This document shows, one piece after another, positions 35,581 through 43,826 of a DNA stretch of 64,000 bases. A program made the position numbers and the translations under genes. This DNA comes from Acinetobacter gerneri DSM 14967 = CIP 107464 = MTCC 9824 (GTDB lineage Bacteria > Pseudomonadota > Gammaproteobacteria > Pseudomonadales > Moraxellaceae). Positions within the stretch are counted from its first letter, which is position 1; the number at the start of each line of letters is the position of its first letter. The notes beneath the pieces are model-generated. The model saw nothing but the letters and a program-made list of their open reading frames with translations, was not told the origin of the DNA and searched no databases. The stretch lies in contig NZ_KB849533.1 in NCBI RefSeq assembly GCF_000368565.1, positions 43,757 to 107,756 of the forward strand, written 5' to 3'.

Positions 35581-36615
35581 ATGCCTAAATTTTCACAACA
35601 TTATTCGTCACATCATTTTTATGTTCCTCCTGCGATTCTCTCAGGATTAATTCATTTTGCGGAACAGCATCAGCTTGCTTATCAACATTGGTTTAGCCGA
35701 TTCAATCTTGATATTTCGCAGATTAGAAACTTGCAATGTTTCGTGACTTTTCAACAGCTTTGTCAAGTAATCAAATCCGCCATAGAAGAAACCTCTATCA
35801 CATCACTGGGTTTACATATTGGTCGTAGTGATGGACTCATCTCGATGGGAATTTTAGGTTTTGCGATGCAAGCTTGTAAAACCGTGGCTGAAGCCATGCA
35901 CATCGGGCTGCATTATCATCGTATTTCAGGTAGCGTTCTGGACTTAAATTTCCATGAATATGATGATTATTGTGAACTTGAAATCTCACCGAAAATCCCA
36001 GATCCGATACTTTTTGAGTTTTTCTGTGATGAAGTCCTGAGTAGCATTTTGAGTTGCTATATTGCGATGGTGGGCGATCAAGATGATCTATTAAGTATCG
36101 AAATCAATTATAAACCTAAACATTTTCAGGAATATAATAGCATTTTCAACTGCCCTATCCATTTCAATTCAAACCGAAATGTAATGCGTTTCGATCGCAA
36201 ATTTTTAAATAAAACACTTAAATCTTATAGCCCTGCAAACTATGCAACTGCAATTCAAATTTGTGAACAAACACTTCAGCAAATAACTCAAATCAACCAA
36301 GCCAGTTATGCTGAAATTTTAAAGCAATTGATTGAACAAAATTTGCCAGAACGATTTGATATGAAACAAGCGGCACAACATTTAAAAATCAGTGAACGAC
36401 ATCTTCGTCGTCAATTACTTGAAGATGGTTTAAGTTTTCAGCAAATTCGCCAAGATATTTTACAATGTAAAGCCAAGGAAATGTTGTTGAAAAATCACAC
36501 AATAAGTGAAATAAGTCAACAACTTGGATTCAGTGAACTCCGTGAATTTAGGCGTGCATTTAAGCGTTGGACAGGCGCTGCACCCTCGATTTATAAACAC
36601 AATTTACAGGTTTAA
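35581..36615 (+). CDS. AraC-family transcriptional regulator (SphR/OruR-like architecture)
   Basis: The protein has 344 residues. The N-terminal ligand-binding domain is of the Arabinose_bd type (about 20-205), with GLHIGRSDGLISMGILGFAM. The C-terminal double helix-turn-helix (about 245-342) has ISERHLRRQLLEDGLSFQQI and FSELREFRRAFKRWTGAAPS. This architecture is shared by OruR, ArgR-type and SphR regulators of Pseudomonas. Its position next to a ceramidase-like operon suggests it senses a sphingoid base or related lipid and activates that operon. Ligand and target are inference. A GGGGGG ribosome-binding site lies 12 bases before the ATG. Confidence 0.85.
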   Translation: MPKFSQHYSSHHFYVPPAILSGLIHFAEQHQLAYQHWFSRFNLDISQIRNLQCFVTFQQLCQVIKSAIEETSITSLGLHIGRSDGLISMGILGFAMQACKTVAEAMHIGLHYHRISGSVLDLNFHEYDDYCELEISPKIPDPILFEFFCDEVLSSILSCYIAMVGDQDDLLSIEINYKPKHFQEYNSIFNCPIHFNSNRNVMRFDRKFLNKTLKSYSPANYATAIQICEQTLQQITQINQASYAEILKQLIEQNLPERFDMKQAAQHLKISERHLRRQLLEDGLSFQQIRQDILQCKAKEMLLKNHTISEISQQLGFSELREFRRAFKRWTGAAPSIYKHNLQV

Positions 36616-36774
36616 CACAGTGTTTAAGTAATGCATTAATTTCAAATATAAATATTTAAAATCAATGTATTAACAAAATACATCGAATACTCGACTAAAG
36701 AATAAATGAAAGATTGCGAATAAATGCTTATCTTTTTACACAGGAAATAGAAAAATTATACATGGAGTTTTAAA

Positions 36775-38421
36775 ATGGTCAGTGCTTACGACGAGTTACC
36801 TCGCACCCCTGCAAATTTTGTTGCATTATCACCTTTACGTTATTTGGAACGTGCTGCATATATTTATCCAAATCAAGCAGCGATGGTTCACGGGGCGAGA
36901 ACAATTACTTGGCGTGAAAAATATCTGCGTTGCCGCCAGTTTGCGCATCAGTTGCAAAATTTGGGCATTCAGAAAAATGATACTGTTTCAGTTTTACTTC
37001 CAAACATTCCAGCTATGATCGAAGCACATTTTGCTGTGCCTATGGCTGGGGCTGTTCTAAATACTCTAAATACCCGTTTAGATGCCAAAACTATTGCATT
37101 TATGCTCGAACATGCGGAAACCAAAGTGCTTTTGGTTGACCCAGAGTTTGCAGCGCTTGCTCAAGAAGCAATTGCATTGGTTTCACAAGAAATTTATGTG
37201 ATCGACGTTGCTGATGCTGAGTATGAGGAAAATGATACAACTCCACGCATCGGACAAGTCGAATATGAAGACTGGCTCAAAGGTGGCGATGCAAATTTTG
37301 AATGGCATTTACCAAGTGATGAATGGGATGCGATTAGTCTAAATTATACATCTGGAACAACGGGCAATCCGAAAGGTGTGGTTTATCATCATCGTGGTGC
37401 TTATATCAATGCAGCAAGTAATATCATTGCTGGAGGCATGACACCACGTTGTACTTATCTTTGGACCTTACCGCTTTTCCATTGTAATGGTTGGTGTTTT
37501 GCTTGGACGATTGCAGCCAATGGCGGAACCAATATCTGTCTACGTAAAGTTGATCCAATCTTGGTCTACAAACTGATCGACCAATATAAAGTCGATTATT
37601 TCTGTGGTGCGCCAATTGTATTGTCAATGCTGATCAATACACCTAAAGACCAGCAAATCAAATTTGATCATCGTGTTGAGGTTATGGTTGCTGGCGCTGC
37701 ACCTCCTGCAGCGATTATTGAAGGCATGCATCATATCGGCATCCAAGTCAATCATGTCTATGGTTTGACTGAAACCTATGGTCCATCAGGCATGTGTGCA
37801 GCTCAAGCAGGCTGGAGCGATTTGTCTATTCAAGAACAAGCACAGTTACATTCTCGTCAAGGTGTACCGTATCCTTTGCAAGACAGCATGCGTGTTCTTG
37901 ATCCAGATACCATGCAACCTGTGCCAAATGATGGGCAAACCATGGGCGAAATTATGTTCCGTGGCAACATTGTCATGAAAGGTTATTTGAAAAATGCTCA
38001 AGCCACTGAAGAAGCGTTTAAAGGTGGTTGGTTCCATACTGGTGACTTAGCCGTTTGCCAACCTGATGGCTATGCAAAAATCATGGATCGTTCAAAAGAT
38101 ATTATTATCTCTGGTGGTGAAAATATCTCATCTTTAGAAGTTGAAGAAATTCTCTATACTCATCCATCTATCATGACCGCCGCTGTGGTCGCAAAGCCAG
38201 ATCCACGTTGGCAAGAAGTGCCTTGTGCATTTATTGAATTAAAACAAGGGGCAACGACAACGCCTGAAGAAGTTATCGAATTTTGTAAACAGCATTTAGC
38301 GCGTTATAAAGTGCCGAAAGATGTGGTTATTGCAGAGATTCCAAAAACATCGACTGGAAAATTGCAGAAATTTGTACTTCGTGAATGGGCAAAAGAACGC
38401 TCTATCGGTGAGTTTGGTTAA
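36775..38421 (+). CDS. Acyl-CoA synthetase (AMP-forming fatty-acid--CoA ligase)
   Basis: The protein has 548 residues of the ANL superfamily. The P-loop is LNYTSGTTGNPKGVVYHHRG. The A5 motif is VYGLTETYGPSGM, the A7/A8 motifs are FHTGDLAVCQPDGY and RSKDIIISGGENISSLEVEE, and the C-terminal catalytic lysine lies in PKTSTGKLQKFVLRE. It activates a carboxylic acid with ATP to acyl-AMP and then acyl-CoA. The length and FHCNGWCFAW segment fit medium- to long-chain fatty-acid ligases of the AlkK-like group. It lies 160 bases after the AraC-type gene on the same strand. If the cluster degrades ceramides, it would activate the released fatty acid. A GGAG site precedes the ATG. Confidence 0.88.
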   Translation: MVSAYDELPRTPANFVALSPLRYLERAAYIYPNQAAMVHGARTITWREKYLRCRQFAHQLQNLGIQKNDTVSVLLPNIPAMIEAHFAVPMAGAVLNTLNTRLDAKTIAFMLEHAETKVLLVDPEFAALAQEAIALVSQEIYVIDVADAEYEENDTTPRIGQVEYEDWLKGGDANFEWHLPSDEWDAISLNYTSGTTGNPKGVVYHHRGAYINAASNIIAGGMTPRCTYLWTLPLFHCNGWCFAWTIAANGGTNICLRKVDPILVYKLIDQYKVDYFCGAPIVLSMLINTPKDQQIKFDHRVEVMVAGAAPPAAIIEGMHHIGIQVNHVYGLTETYGPSGMCAAQAGWSDLSIQEQAQLHSRQGVPYPLQDSMRVLDPDTMQPVPNDGQTMGEIMFRGNIVMKGYLKNAQATEEAFKGGWFHTGDLAVCQPDGYAKIMDRSKDIIISGGENISSLEVEEILYTHPSIMTAAVVAKPDPRWQEVPCAFIELKQGATTTPEEVIEFCKQHLARYKVPKDVVIAEIPKTSTGKLQKFVLREWAKERSIGEFG

Positions 38422-38928
38422 TTCTTTTTGCTATGGAAATGCAATTCAGTTTTTTAATTGCATTTCCTAAGCTATTAGACTTCTTTCATAAATTAAAAAA
38501 TGATCAGTTATTTAGGTAAAAAGTATCATACGCTCACATTTGCCGTGAGTAATTTAATTTACTTTGCGTAGATAATCTTTCTTACTTTGTTTTCGGACAA
38601 AGTAAGCAAAACCATTTGTCGAACAAATGGGCATACATCCCTGTAGCCCTTGTCCGACGGACGGCATCCTGCCTTAATTGCAAATTTTATTATGTTTTGA
38701 AGCAAAATGATTAGGGTATAAATTTGAGTAATAAATGACTTATGCAAGAACTCTGTTCTTCTTTACTTTTAAATTTTCTATGTTCTTTTTTAATTCTTCA
38801 TATTGATACATTATTTAGCAAAAACAACGATCCTTAGAAGCTATAATTTTTTCTGCTAGGAGTTCATCTTCCTTTAATACTTAAAACACAATTTTAAAAA
38901 ATATTTGAAAATACACTGAGACATCTCA
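38422..38928. other. Repeat-containing intergenic region
   Basis: This 507-base gene-free stretch holds copy A of the dispersed repeat (38480-38755) and then AT-rich leader sequence of the small membrane-protein gene. No other signal is seen. Confidence 0.5.
38480..38755 (+). repeat. Dispersed palindromic repeat, copy A
   Basis: About 276 bases that recur at 58611-58932 in the same orientation. Both copies begin CTTCTTTCATAAATT, share CACATTTGCCGTGAGT and GGCATCCTGCCTTAATTGCA, and end at a GAACTC segment. Copy A contains strong inverted repeats: CTTACTTTGT / ACAAAGTAAG (38581-38590 / 38597-38606) and CCATTTGT / ACAAATGG (38612-38619 / 38623-38630). It has no coding capacity; a 62-codon minus-strand frame across it is not preserved in copy B. 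It behaves like a REP/BIME- or MITE-type intergenic repeat. Confidence 0.8.
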
Positions 38929-39435
38929 TTGAAACCGAAGCTCATTGAAAAATTAAGCACTCACCTCGAACTTTCTCCTAAACAAGTTTTTCTGTGTTTA
39001 CTCTATGTTCCCATCATTCCAACAATCGCTTTTTGCTTATACATTCTTATTGCTGCGCTGGGTAGCCTCATCCTCAGTCAAAATATTCTTGAGGATTTGA
39101 CTCATTTTTTTGCCGATGACGGATATTTAGAGGCTATTGGAATTTTCTTATTAATCCTCATTTTCGTTACTGTATTTTATTATGTTGTGATTATGATCTT
39201 TGCCTATTTTTCACAAATCTTATTTTCCAAGATGAAAAGAGTGAATTTTTATACAATTTCAATATCAAGCTTAATTTTAGCTCTGTGTATCACAACATTA
39301 TTAGAATTTAGCTTTCCGCCTTCATTGAATGGTTTGGCATTTATAAGCTCGATTTGTTTATTTTATTCAAGTACTTTCTGGTTTTTTGCCTATAAACAAC
39401 ATATTCGAAATATATTCAATCCTCAATCCAATTAA
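38929..39435 (+). CDS. Hypothetical membrane protein
   Basis: The protein has 168 residues from a TTG start at 38929 (MKPKLIEKLSTHLELSPKQV). Four hydrophobic segments are visible at about 20-47, 68-97, 107-125 and 133-151; a charged stretch (SKMKRVN) separates the second and third. No family is recognised. GAG lies about ten bases before the TTG, and no ATG gives a better frame. It is flanked by repeat-rich intergenic DNA on both sides. Function unknown; expression is uncertain. Confidence 0.5.
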   Translation: MKPKLIEKLSTHLELSPKQVFLCLLYVPIIPTIAFCLYILIAALGSLILSQNILEDLTHFFADDGYLEAIGIFLLILIFVTVFYYVVIMIFAYFSQILFSKMKRVNFYTISISSLILALCITTLLEFSFPPSLNGLAFISSICLFYSSTFWFFAYKQHIRNIFNPQSN

Positions 39436-39518
39436 ATCCAAACAACTCATAGCTGATGTAAAAAATAGAATATAAGCGCATATTTCACCTTAACAATAAT
39501 GTGAAGCCCAATATACAA

Positions 39519-39914
39519 AAGCGACCCGTCGGATTAATACTGAGCAGTTCAGAGTTTTAAATCCTCCCCAACCCTCCTTTTTCAAAGGAGGGAGCTTATC
39601 TTTTCTAAAATATATCAATCACCGTCGGTTCCTCTCATTTTCAAAGAAGAGAACGCTATCCAAATGAATTAATAACAACGCACAAAGATCCAAATCAATA
39701 ATTTTAAACATAAAAAAGCGACCTATTGGATTAATACTGAGCAGTTTAGAATTTTTAAATCCCCCCCAACCTTCCTTTTTCAAAGGAGGGAGCTTATCTT
39801 TACTAAAATATATCAATCACCGTCGGTTCCTCCCATTTTAAAGAAGAGAACTCGATCCAAATGAATTAATGACAACGCACAAAGATCCAAATCAATAATT
39901 TTAAACATAAAAAA
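39519..39914. repeat. Tandem repeat, two units of about 197-199 bp
   Basis: Unit 1 starts AAGCGACCCGTCGGATTAAT at 39519, and unit 2 starts AAGCGACCTATTGGATTAAT at 39716. Both continue with TACTGAGCAGTT, CCTTTTTCAAAGGAGGGAGC, AATCACCGTCGGTTCCT and CAAAGATCCAAATCAATAAT. The third occurrence of AAGCGACCCATCGGAT (from 39915) is the 3' terminator of the darP operon. The repeat therefore seems to have grown by duplication of a segment that begins with a terminator arm. The inner CCTCCTTT-CAAAGGAGG palindrome resembles common Acinetobacter intergenic sequences. Confidence 0.88.
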
Positions 39915-39938
39915 AAGCGACCCATCGGATCGCTTTTA
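39911..39938 (-). terminator. Terminator of the pcnB-darP operon
   Basis: On the minus strand, GCGA-T-CC / GG-G-TCGC form a seven-pair stem with one T-G wobble and loop GAT, extended by A-T pairs and followed by eight T. It lies ten bases after the darP stop. Confidence 0.85.
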
Positions 39939-39947
39939 GAGAAATAT

Positions 39948-40493
39948 TTACTTTGCCTTTCCTTGCTCGGAAAGCAACGCAACTTGTTGCACATAATTTA
40001 AAAATTTAAGTTTAGATTCTGCCAATTCTTCTTCGGTAGGCTCTAAAGCTAGATCACGATGAATACGAAGCACATGCTGACGCAAAGTGTGAGCTTCAGC
40101 AGCATTGTATGATTTACAAAATTCTTTAATCGCAGGATCACGTTGTTCGAGCATACGAGCAACCCAACGATCCAATTGCGCTAGTTTTTTTGCACCTTGT
40201 TTAGGTGTCAAATAAGACAAAATCATTGCCTCATCTTCATTGCGAAGTAATTTGCCAACACGCTGAAATTGACGACGACGTGCTTCAAATGATGTGATCA
40301 ATTGCACATCAAGCAATGCTTCGATGAGACGTTCTTCTACAGGTAAATCTTCAATTTGCTTTTTTGAAAGTTCTGCCAGTTGTTCACCTAAAGCAGCCAT
40401 ACGTTGTACGGCTTTCTTTTGTTCGGTTTTACTTGCACGTCCTTCTAAAGATTCAAAATCATCATCAGTAAAACGTTTGGGACGACGTGCCAC
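39948..40493 (-). CDS. darP: Ribosome biogenesis factor DarP (YjgA, DUF615)
   Basis: The protein has 181 residues, all alpha, highly charged. The RRPKRFTDDDFESLEGRASKTE-type opening (here RPKRFTDDDFESLEGR) and the SYLTPKQGAKKLAQLDRWVA region are typical of DUF615. DarP associates with late 50S assembly intermediates in E. coli. It is the last gene of the operon pcnB-folK-panB-panC-rapZ-HPr-darP, two bases after the HPr stop, and is followed by a strong terminator. Confidence 0.9.
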   Translation of the reverse strand: MARRPKRFTDDDFESLEGRASKTEQKKAVQRMAALGEQLAELSKKQIEDLPVEERLIEALLDVQLITSFEARRRQFQRVGKLLRNEDEAMILSYLTPKQGAKKLAQLDRWVARMLEQRDPAIKEFCKSYNAAEAHTLRQHVLRIHRDLALEPTEEELAESKLKFLNYVQQVALLSEQGKAK

Positions 40494-40495
40494 GA

Positions 40496-40765
40496 TTAAT
40501 CTGCCTCGTAAAATTTAGCTGCAAACAGTGCAAGGACTTCAGACAAAGCCTTTTCTTCATCGGGACCATCAATCACTAAACGTAAAGTGGTTCCCTTACC
40601 TGCACCGAGCATGAGTAAAGAAAGAATATTTTTTGCATCCACCAGTTTCTCACCTTTACCAATTTGAATCTTCGATTTAAATTTGGTGGTGACTTCGATG
40701 AGTTTACCAGATGCACGCGCATGTAATCCTAATTTATTAATTACGTCAACAGTTGTGTCAATCAT
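40496..40765 (-). CDS. ptsO: HPr-family phosphocarrier (NPr-like)
   Basis: The protein has 89 residues. The phosphorylated histidine is in [12 protein letters not shown] (His15-type site), and the regulatory region is [19 protein letters not shown]. The link with rapZ, four-base overlap, suggests the nitrogen-branch carrier NPr rather than a sugar HPr, because npr and rapZ are neighbours in many proteobacteria. Acinetobacter has few or no sugar PTS transporters, which supports a regulatory role. The symbol ptsO is inferred from that context; ptsH is the alternative. Confidence 0.88.
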   Translation of the reverse strand: MIDTTVDVINKLGLHARASGKLIEVTTKFKSKIQIGKGEKLVDAKNILSLLMLGAGKGTTLRLVIDGPDEEKALSEVLALFAAKFYEAD

Positions 40766-41613
40766 GACCAGTGCTTCATTTCTCTATGTAAAACTTGAAT
40801 AGTCCATTTAGACTCGAGTGCTTTTTTCAGTTGATCTACGATATAAACCGAGCGATGCTGACCGCCAGTACATCCGATCGAAACAGTAATATAGTGTCGA
40901 TGCCCTTCGGCAAACGCAGGTAACCATTTATCTAAAAGATGATAAATGTCATCAAACATTTCTTGGGTTTGCTCACTTTCCTGCAAAAATTTTTGAACTG
41001 GCAAATCCAAGCCAGAGTATTTTCGAAGTTCAAGATCCCAATGCGGGTTTGGCAAATGACGAACATCAAAGACAAAATCAGCATCCAAAGGGATGCCATG
41101 TTTATAACCGAAAGATTGTAAAATTAAAATAAGTTTATCTGACTGCCCCAACTTCGACAACAGCGTATCTTTTAAATCATGTACGCTTTTATCAGTTGTA
41201 TCAATATGCACTGTGGCACGAAGTTGAATCGGAAGTAATAATTGTTTTTCTTCCTGAATACATTCGTTCAAACTTTGAAAACGACTAGACAAAGGATGAG
41301 GACGACGTGATGCACTAAAACGTGCAATCAATTCCTGATCTTGGGTTGTGAGGTAAATAACATCTACCTCACCATGTTTCTGCAATAGTTGAAAAACATG
41401 ATCAAAACCCTGTAAATCTTCTTTAGTGCTTCGTACATCTACACCCAAAGCAAGTTGTTCAAGATTATTTTCATGATCAAGTTTTTCTACAATTTCGGGC
41501 AAAAGTGCCAACGGCAAATTATCAATGCAGTAATAACCCAAATCCTCAAGTACCTGCAAAGCAGATGACTTCCCTGAACCAGATTGTCCTGTCACGATAA
41601 GTATGCGTTTCAT
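40762..41613 (-). CDS. rapZ: RNase adapter protein / nucleotide-binding protein RapZ
   Basis: The protein has 283 residues. Walker A is [14 protein letters not shown] at residues 6-19, and the C-terminal domain contains [13 protein letters not shown] (as [15 protein letters not shown]), the family fingerprint. In E. coli RapZ presents the small RNA GlmZ to RNase E and so controls amino-sugar synthesis. In Acinetobacter the RNA partner is unknown. The stop overlaps the HPr start by four bases, and the start lies 23 bases after the panC stop. Confidence 0.93.
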   Translation of the reverse strand: MKRILIVTGQSGSGKSSALQVLEDLGYYCIDNLPLALLPEIVEKLDHENNLEQLALGVDVRSTKEDLQGFDHVFQLLQKHGEVDVIYLTTQDQELIARFSASRRPHPLSSRFQSLNECIQEEKQLLLPIQLRATVHIDTTDKSVHDLKDTLLSKLGQSDKLILILQSFGYKHGIPLDADFVFDVRHLPNPHWDLELRKYSGLDLPVQKFLQESEQTQEMFDDIYHLLDKWLPAFAEGHRHYITVSIGCTGGQHRSVYIVDQLKKALESKWTIQVLHREMKHWS

Positions 41614-41636
41614 GGCATGGCGATCCCAAAAAAGGT

Positions 41637-42482
41637 CTAAGAAGAATATTTAACCTGCAAATTATCAATCAAACGAGTTTTCCCGAGTTTTGCAGCAATA
41701 AACAATACAACATCTTGGTCGAATTGATCAATCTTTTGTAAGCTAGGACTACGCGCTTCAATATAATCCACAACAAAACCAGCATCAGTTAAATTTACAC
41801 GGATTTTTTCCAAAACATCTGACAATGCTTGACCGTTATGCAAATCAGTTTCTGCTGTTTTTAACGTCTGATAAATCGTTGGTGCTGTTTTACGCTCTTG
41901 TTCTGAAAGATAACCATTTCGAGAACTGAGCGCTAAACCATCTTCAGCACGAGTAATCGGAACACCAATCACATCGATCGGCATATTGAGATCACGGACT
42001 AACTGTTTGATCACCGCCAATTGCTGAAAATCTTTTTGACCAAAAAATGCATAATTTGGCTGAACGATATTAAACAATTTAGTGACGACAACAGCTACGC
42101 CATCAAAGTGACCCGGACGTTGTAAACCACAAAGATCATTGGTAATTTCGCCGACACTAATGTTGGTCAAACGTGGATGATTGCCATACATTTGTTCAAC
42201 TGATGGTGCAAAGACAATGTCACAGCCCACTTCAGCCAAGAGATGACTATCATGCTCTAAAGTACGTGGATAATTGTCAAAATCTTCATTAGGTCCAAAT
42301 TGAATTGGATTCACAAAAATACTAACCACTACAACATCACAAAGCTTGCGTGCTTCACGAACAAGATTCAAATGTCCTTCATGCAGATTACCCATCGTCG
42401 GCACAAAACCAATCATTTTTCGTGACGCTCGAGCTGGATTCAGCGATGCAGATAATCCTTGAATAGTAGTTTCAGTTTTCAT
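41637..42482 (-). CDS. panC: Pantothenate synthetase
   Basis: The protein has 281 residues. [19 protein letters not shown] contains the HxGH-type ATP-binding motif. [39 protein letters not shown] and [11 protein letters not shown] are the other family blocks. It joins pantoate and beta-alanine using ATP to make pantothenate, the vitamin part of CoA. It starts two bases after the panB stop, so the two consecutive steps of the pathway are co-transcribed. The order panB-panC is the common bacterial one. Confidence 0.97.
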   Translation of the reverse strand: MKTETTIQGLSASLNPARASRKMIGFVPTMGNLHEGHLNLVREARKLCDVVVVSIFVNPIQFGPNEDFDNYPRTLEHDSHLLAEVGCDIVFAPSVEQMYGNHPRLTNISVGEITNDLCGLQRPGHFDGVAVVVTKLFNIVQPNYAFFGQKDFQQLAVIKQLVRDLNMPIDVIGVPITRAEDGLALSSRNGYLSEQERKTAPTIYQTLKTAETDLHNGQALSDVLEKIRVNLTDAGFVVDYIEARSPSLQKIDQFDQDVVLFIAAKLGKTRLIDNLQVKYSS

Positions 42483-42484
42483 GT

Positions 42485-43294
42485 TTACAGCTCTACTTGG
42501 AAAGTATGTTCTTTGGCAGGGAAAGACTGATCTTGAACTGCAGCATGGTATGCTTTGAACGCATCCAAAATAGCCGTTTCACCTGACTGTTCTTTCATAA
42601 AATTACGCACAAAACGTGCTACACGGCCAAAGGTCAATCCCAGCATATCTTGTACCACCAAGACTTGACCATCCGTTTCAACTCCAGCACCGATACCGAT
42701 TACTGGAACTTCTGGAAATAATTCTGCAATTTCTTTGCCCATTTGGGCAGGTACGCATTCTAATAACAAAATCGCAGCACCCGCCTCAACAACAGCTTTA
42801 CAATCAGCAATCAATTGATCAGCGGCTTCACGAGTTTTGGCTTGCAATTTATAACCACCAAACACATTGACGGATTGAGGAGTTAAACCTAAATGCACAC
42901 AAACTGGCACACCATTTCGAGTTAAAACTGCCACAGTTTCAGCTAACCAAGCGCCGCCTTCAACTTTGACCATCTGTGCGCCAGCTTGCATCACTGTTCT
43001 AGAGTTGATCAAGGCATCATTTACAGTGGCATAACTTAAAAATGGCAAATCACACAAAATAAATGCATGTTGGTTGGCACGGCGTACAGCAGCAGCATGA
43101 TAAGCCATATCAGCAACAGTCACAGGCAAAGTCGAATCATGACCTTGAATCGCCATTCCCAATGAATCGCCAATTAAAATTGTATCAATTTCTGCAATTT
43201 CCATGGCTTTTGCCATGCTCGCATCATAACAAGTTAAACATGAAAATTTACGACCTTTCGCTTTAAAGTCTTTTAAATTACTTAAACTAATCAT
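42485..43294 (-). CDS. panB: 3-methyl-2-oxobutanoate hydroxymethyltransferase
   Basis: The protein has 269 residues and is complete. [38 protein letters not shown] with the Mg-binding Asp, [13 protein letters not shown] and [15 protein letters not shown] are PanB signatures. The enzyme adds a one-carbon unit from methylene-tetrahydrofolate to ketoisovalerate, the first committed step of pantothenate synthesis. It lies between folK (43 bases) and panC (two bases). Grouping a folate gene with a folate-using enzyme is metabolically sensible. Confidence 0.97.
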   Translation of the reverse strand: MISLSNLKDFKAKGRKFSCLTCYDASMAKAMEIAEIDTILIGDSLGMAIQGHDSTLPVTVADMAYHAAAVRRANQHAFILCDLPFLSYATVNDALINSRTVMQAGAQMVKVEGGAWLAETVAVLTRNGVPVCVHLGLTPQSVNVFGGYKLQAKTREAADQLIADCKAVVEAGAAILLLECVPAQMGKEIAELFPEVPVIGIGAGVETDGQVLVVQDMLGLTFGRVARFVRNFMKEQSGETAILDAFKAYHAAVQDQSFPAKEHTFQVEL

Positions 43295-43337
43295 GATGTT
43301 ATTCCTCTATCCATAGAATCTTTGCAATGAAAATAAT

Positions 43338-43826
43338 TTATTCATTGATCCAAGATTCGTCGGCAAGCGCAGTTAAAGTCGCATGCTGTGTCAATTCTAA
43401 ATTTGCTAAAGACTGACCCGCAATCTGTATTGTAGGATCCAAATCTAAAAGTGGTATGACAACAAAATCGCGTTCTAAAATACCCACGTGTGGTACTGTA
43501 AGCCGCTCATTTTGAATATTTTCCTGCCCATAAAGCAGTAAATCTAAATCTAAAGTGCGTTCACCCCAACGACGTAAACGTACACGCCCAGATTCATTTT
43601 CAAATCGCTGTAACTCATCCAACAACGCTAGAGGCTCAAGCTCTGTGACCAATTCTGCGACTGCATTAAAATAATTGGGCTGATCTTGAGGTCCCATAGG
43701 CGGACTTTGGTAAAGTTTAGACACACGAACTTGCCCTAAACTTTGCAATTTTTCAATAGCTTCTTTCAAAATTTCTTGCGAATCGCCTAGATTACTGCCT
43801 AGACCGATGTAACTCACGACACTCAT
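43338..43826 (-). CDS. folK: 6-hydroxymethyl-7,8-dihydropterin pyrophosphokinase
   Basis: The protein has 162 residues, the usual HPPK length. YIGLGSNLGDSQEILKEAI forms the N-terminal strand-loop. RRWGERTLDLDLLLYG holds the catalytic loop and Mg-binding aspartates. LTVPHVGILERDFVVIPL closes the fold. The enzyme transfers pyrophosphate from ATP to the pterin in folate synthesis. The start overlaps the pcnB stop by four bases (ATGA). The pcnB-folK pairing is very widespread in gammaproteobacteria. Confidence 0.97.
   Translation of the reverse strand: MSVVSYIGLGSNLGDSQEILKEAIEKLQSLGQVRVSKLYQSPPMGPQDQPNYFNAVAELVTELEPLALLDELQRFENESGRVRLRRWGERTLDLDLLLYGQENIQNERLTVPHVGILERDFVVIPLLDLDPTIQIAGQSLANLELTQHATLTALADESWINE

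Larger units (their letters stand above)
39436..39947. other. Repeat-rich gene-free region before darP
   Basis: This 512-base stretch is mostly a two-copy tandem repeat (39519-39914), ending with the darP terminator. The minus-strand open frame at 39619-39816 lies within the repeat and is not considered a gene. Confidence 0.6.

Noticed and set aside
38559..38747. Minus-strand 62-codon frame inside dispersed repeat copy A
   Set aside because: The homologous segment in copy B does not keep the frame, so it is not a conserved gene.
39619..39816. Minus-strand 65-codon frame in the tandem repeat
   Set aside because: It spans the junction of two non-coding repeat units and has no ribosome-binding site.
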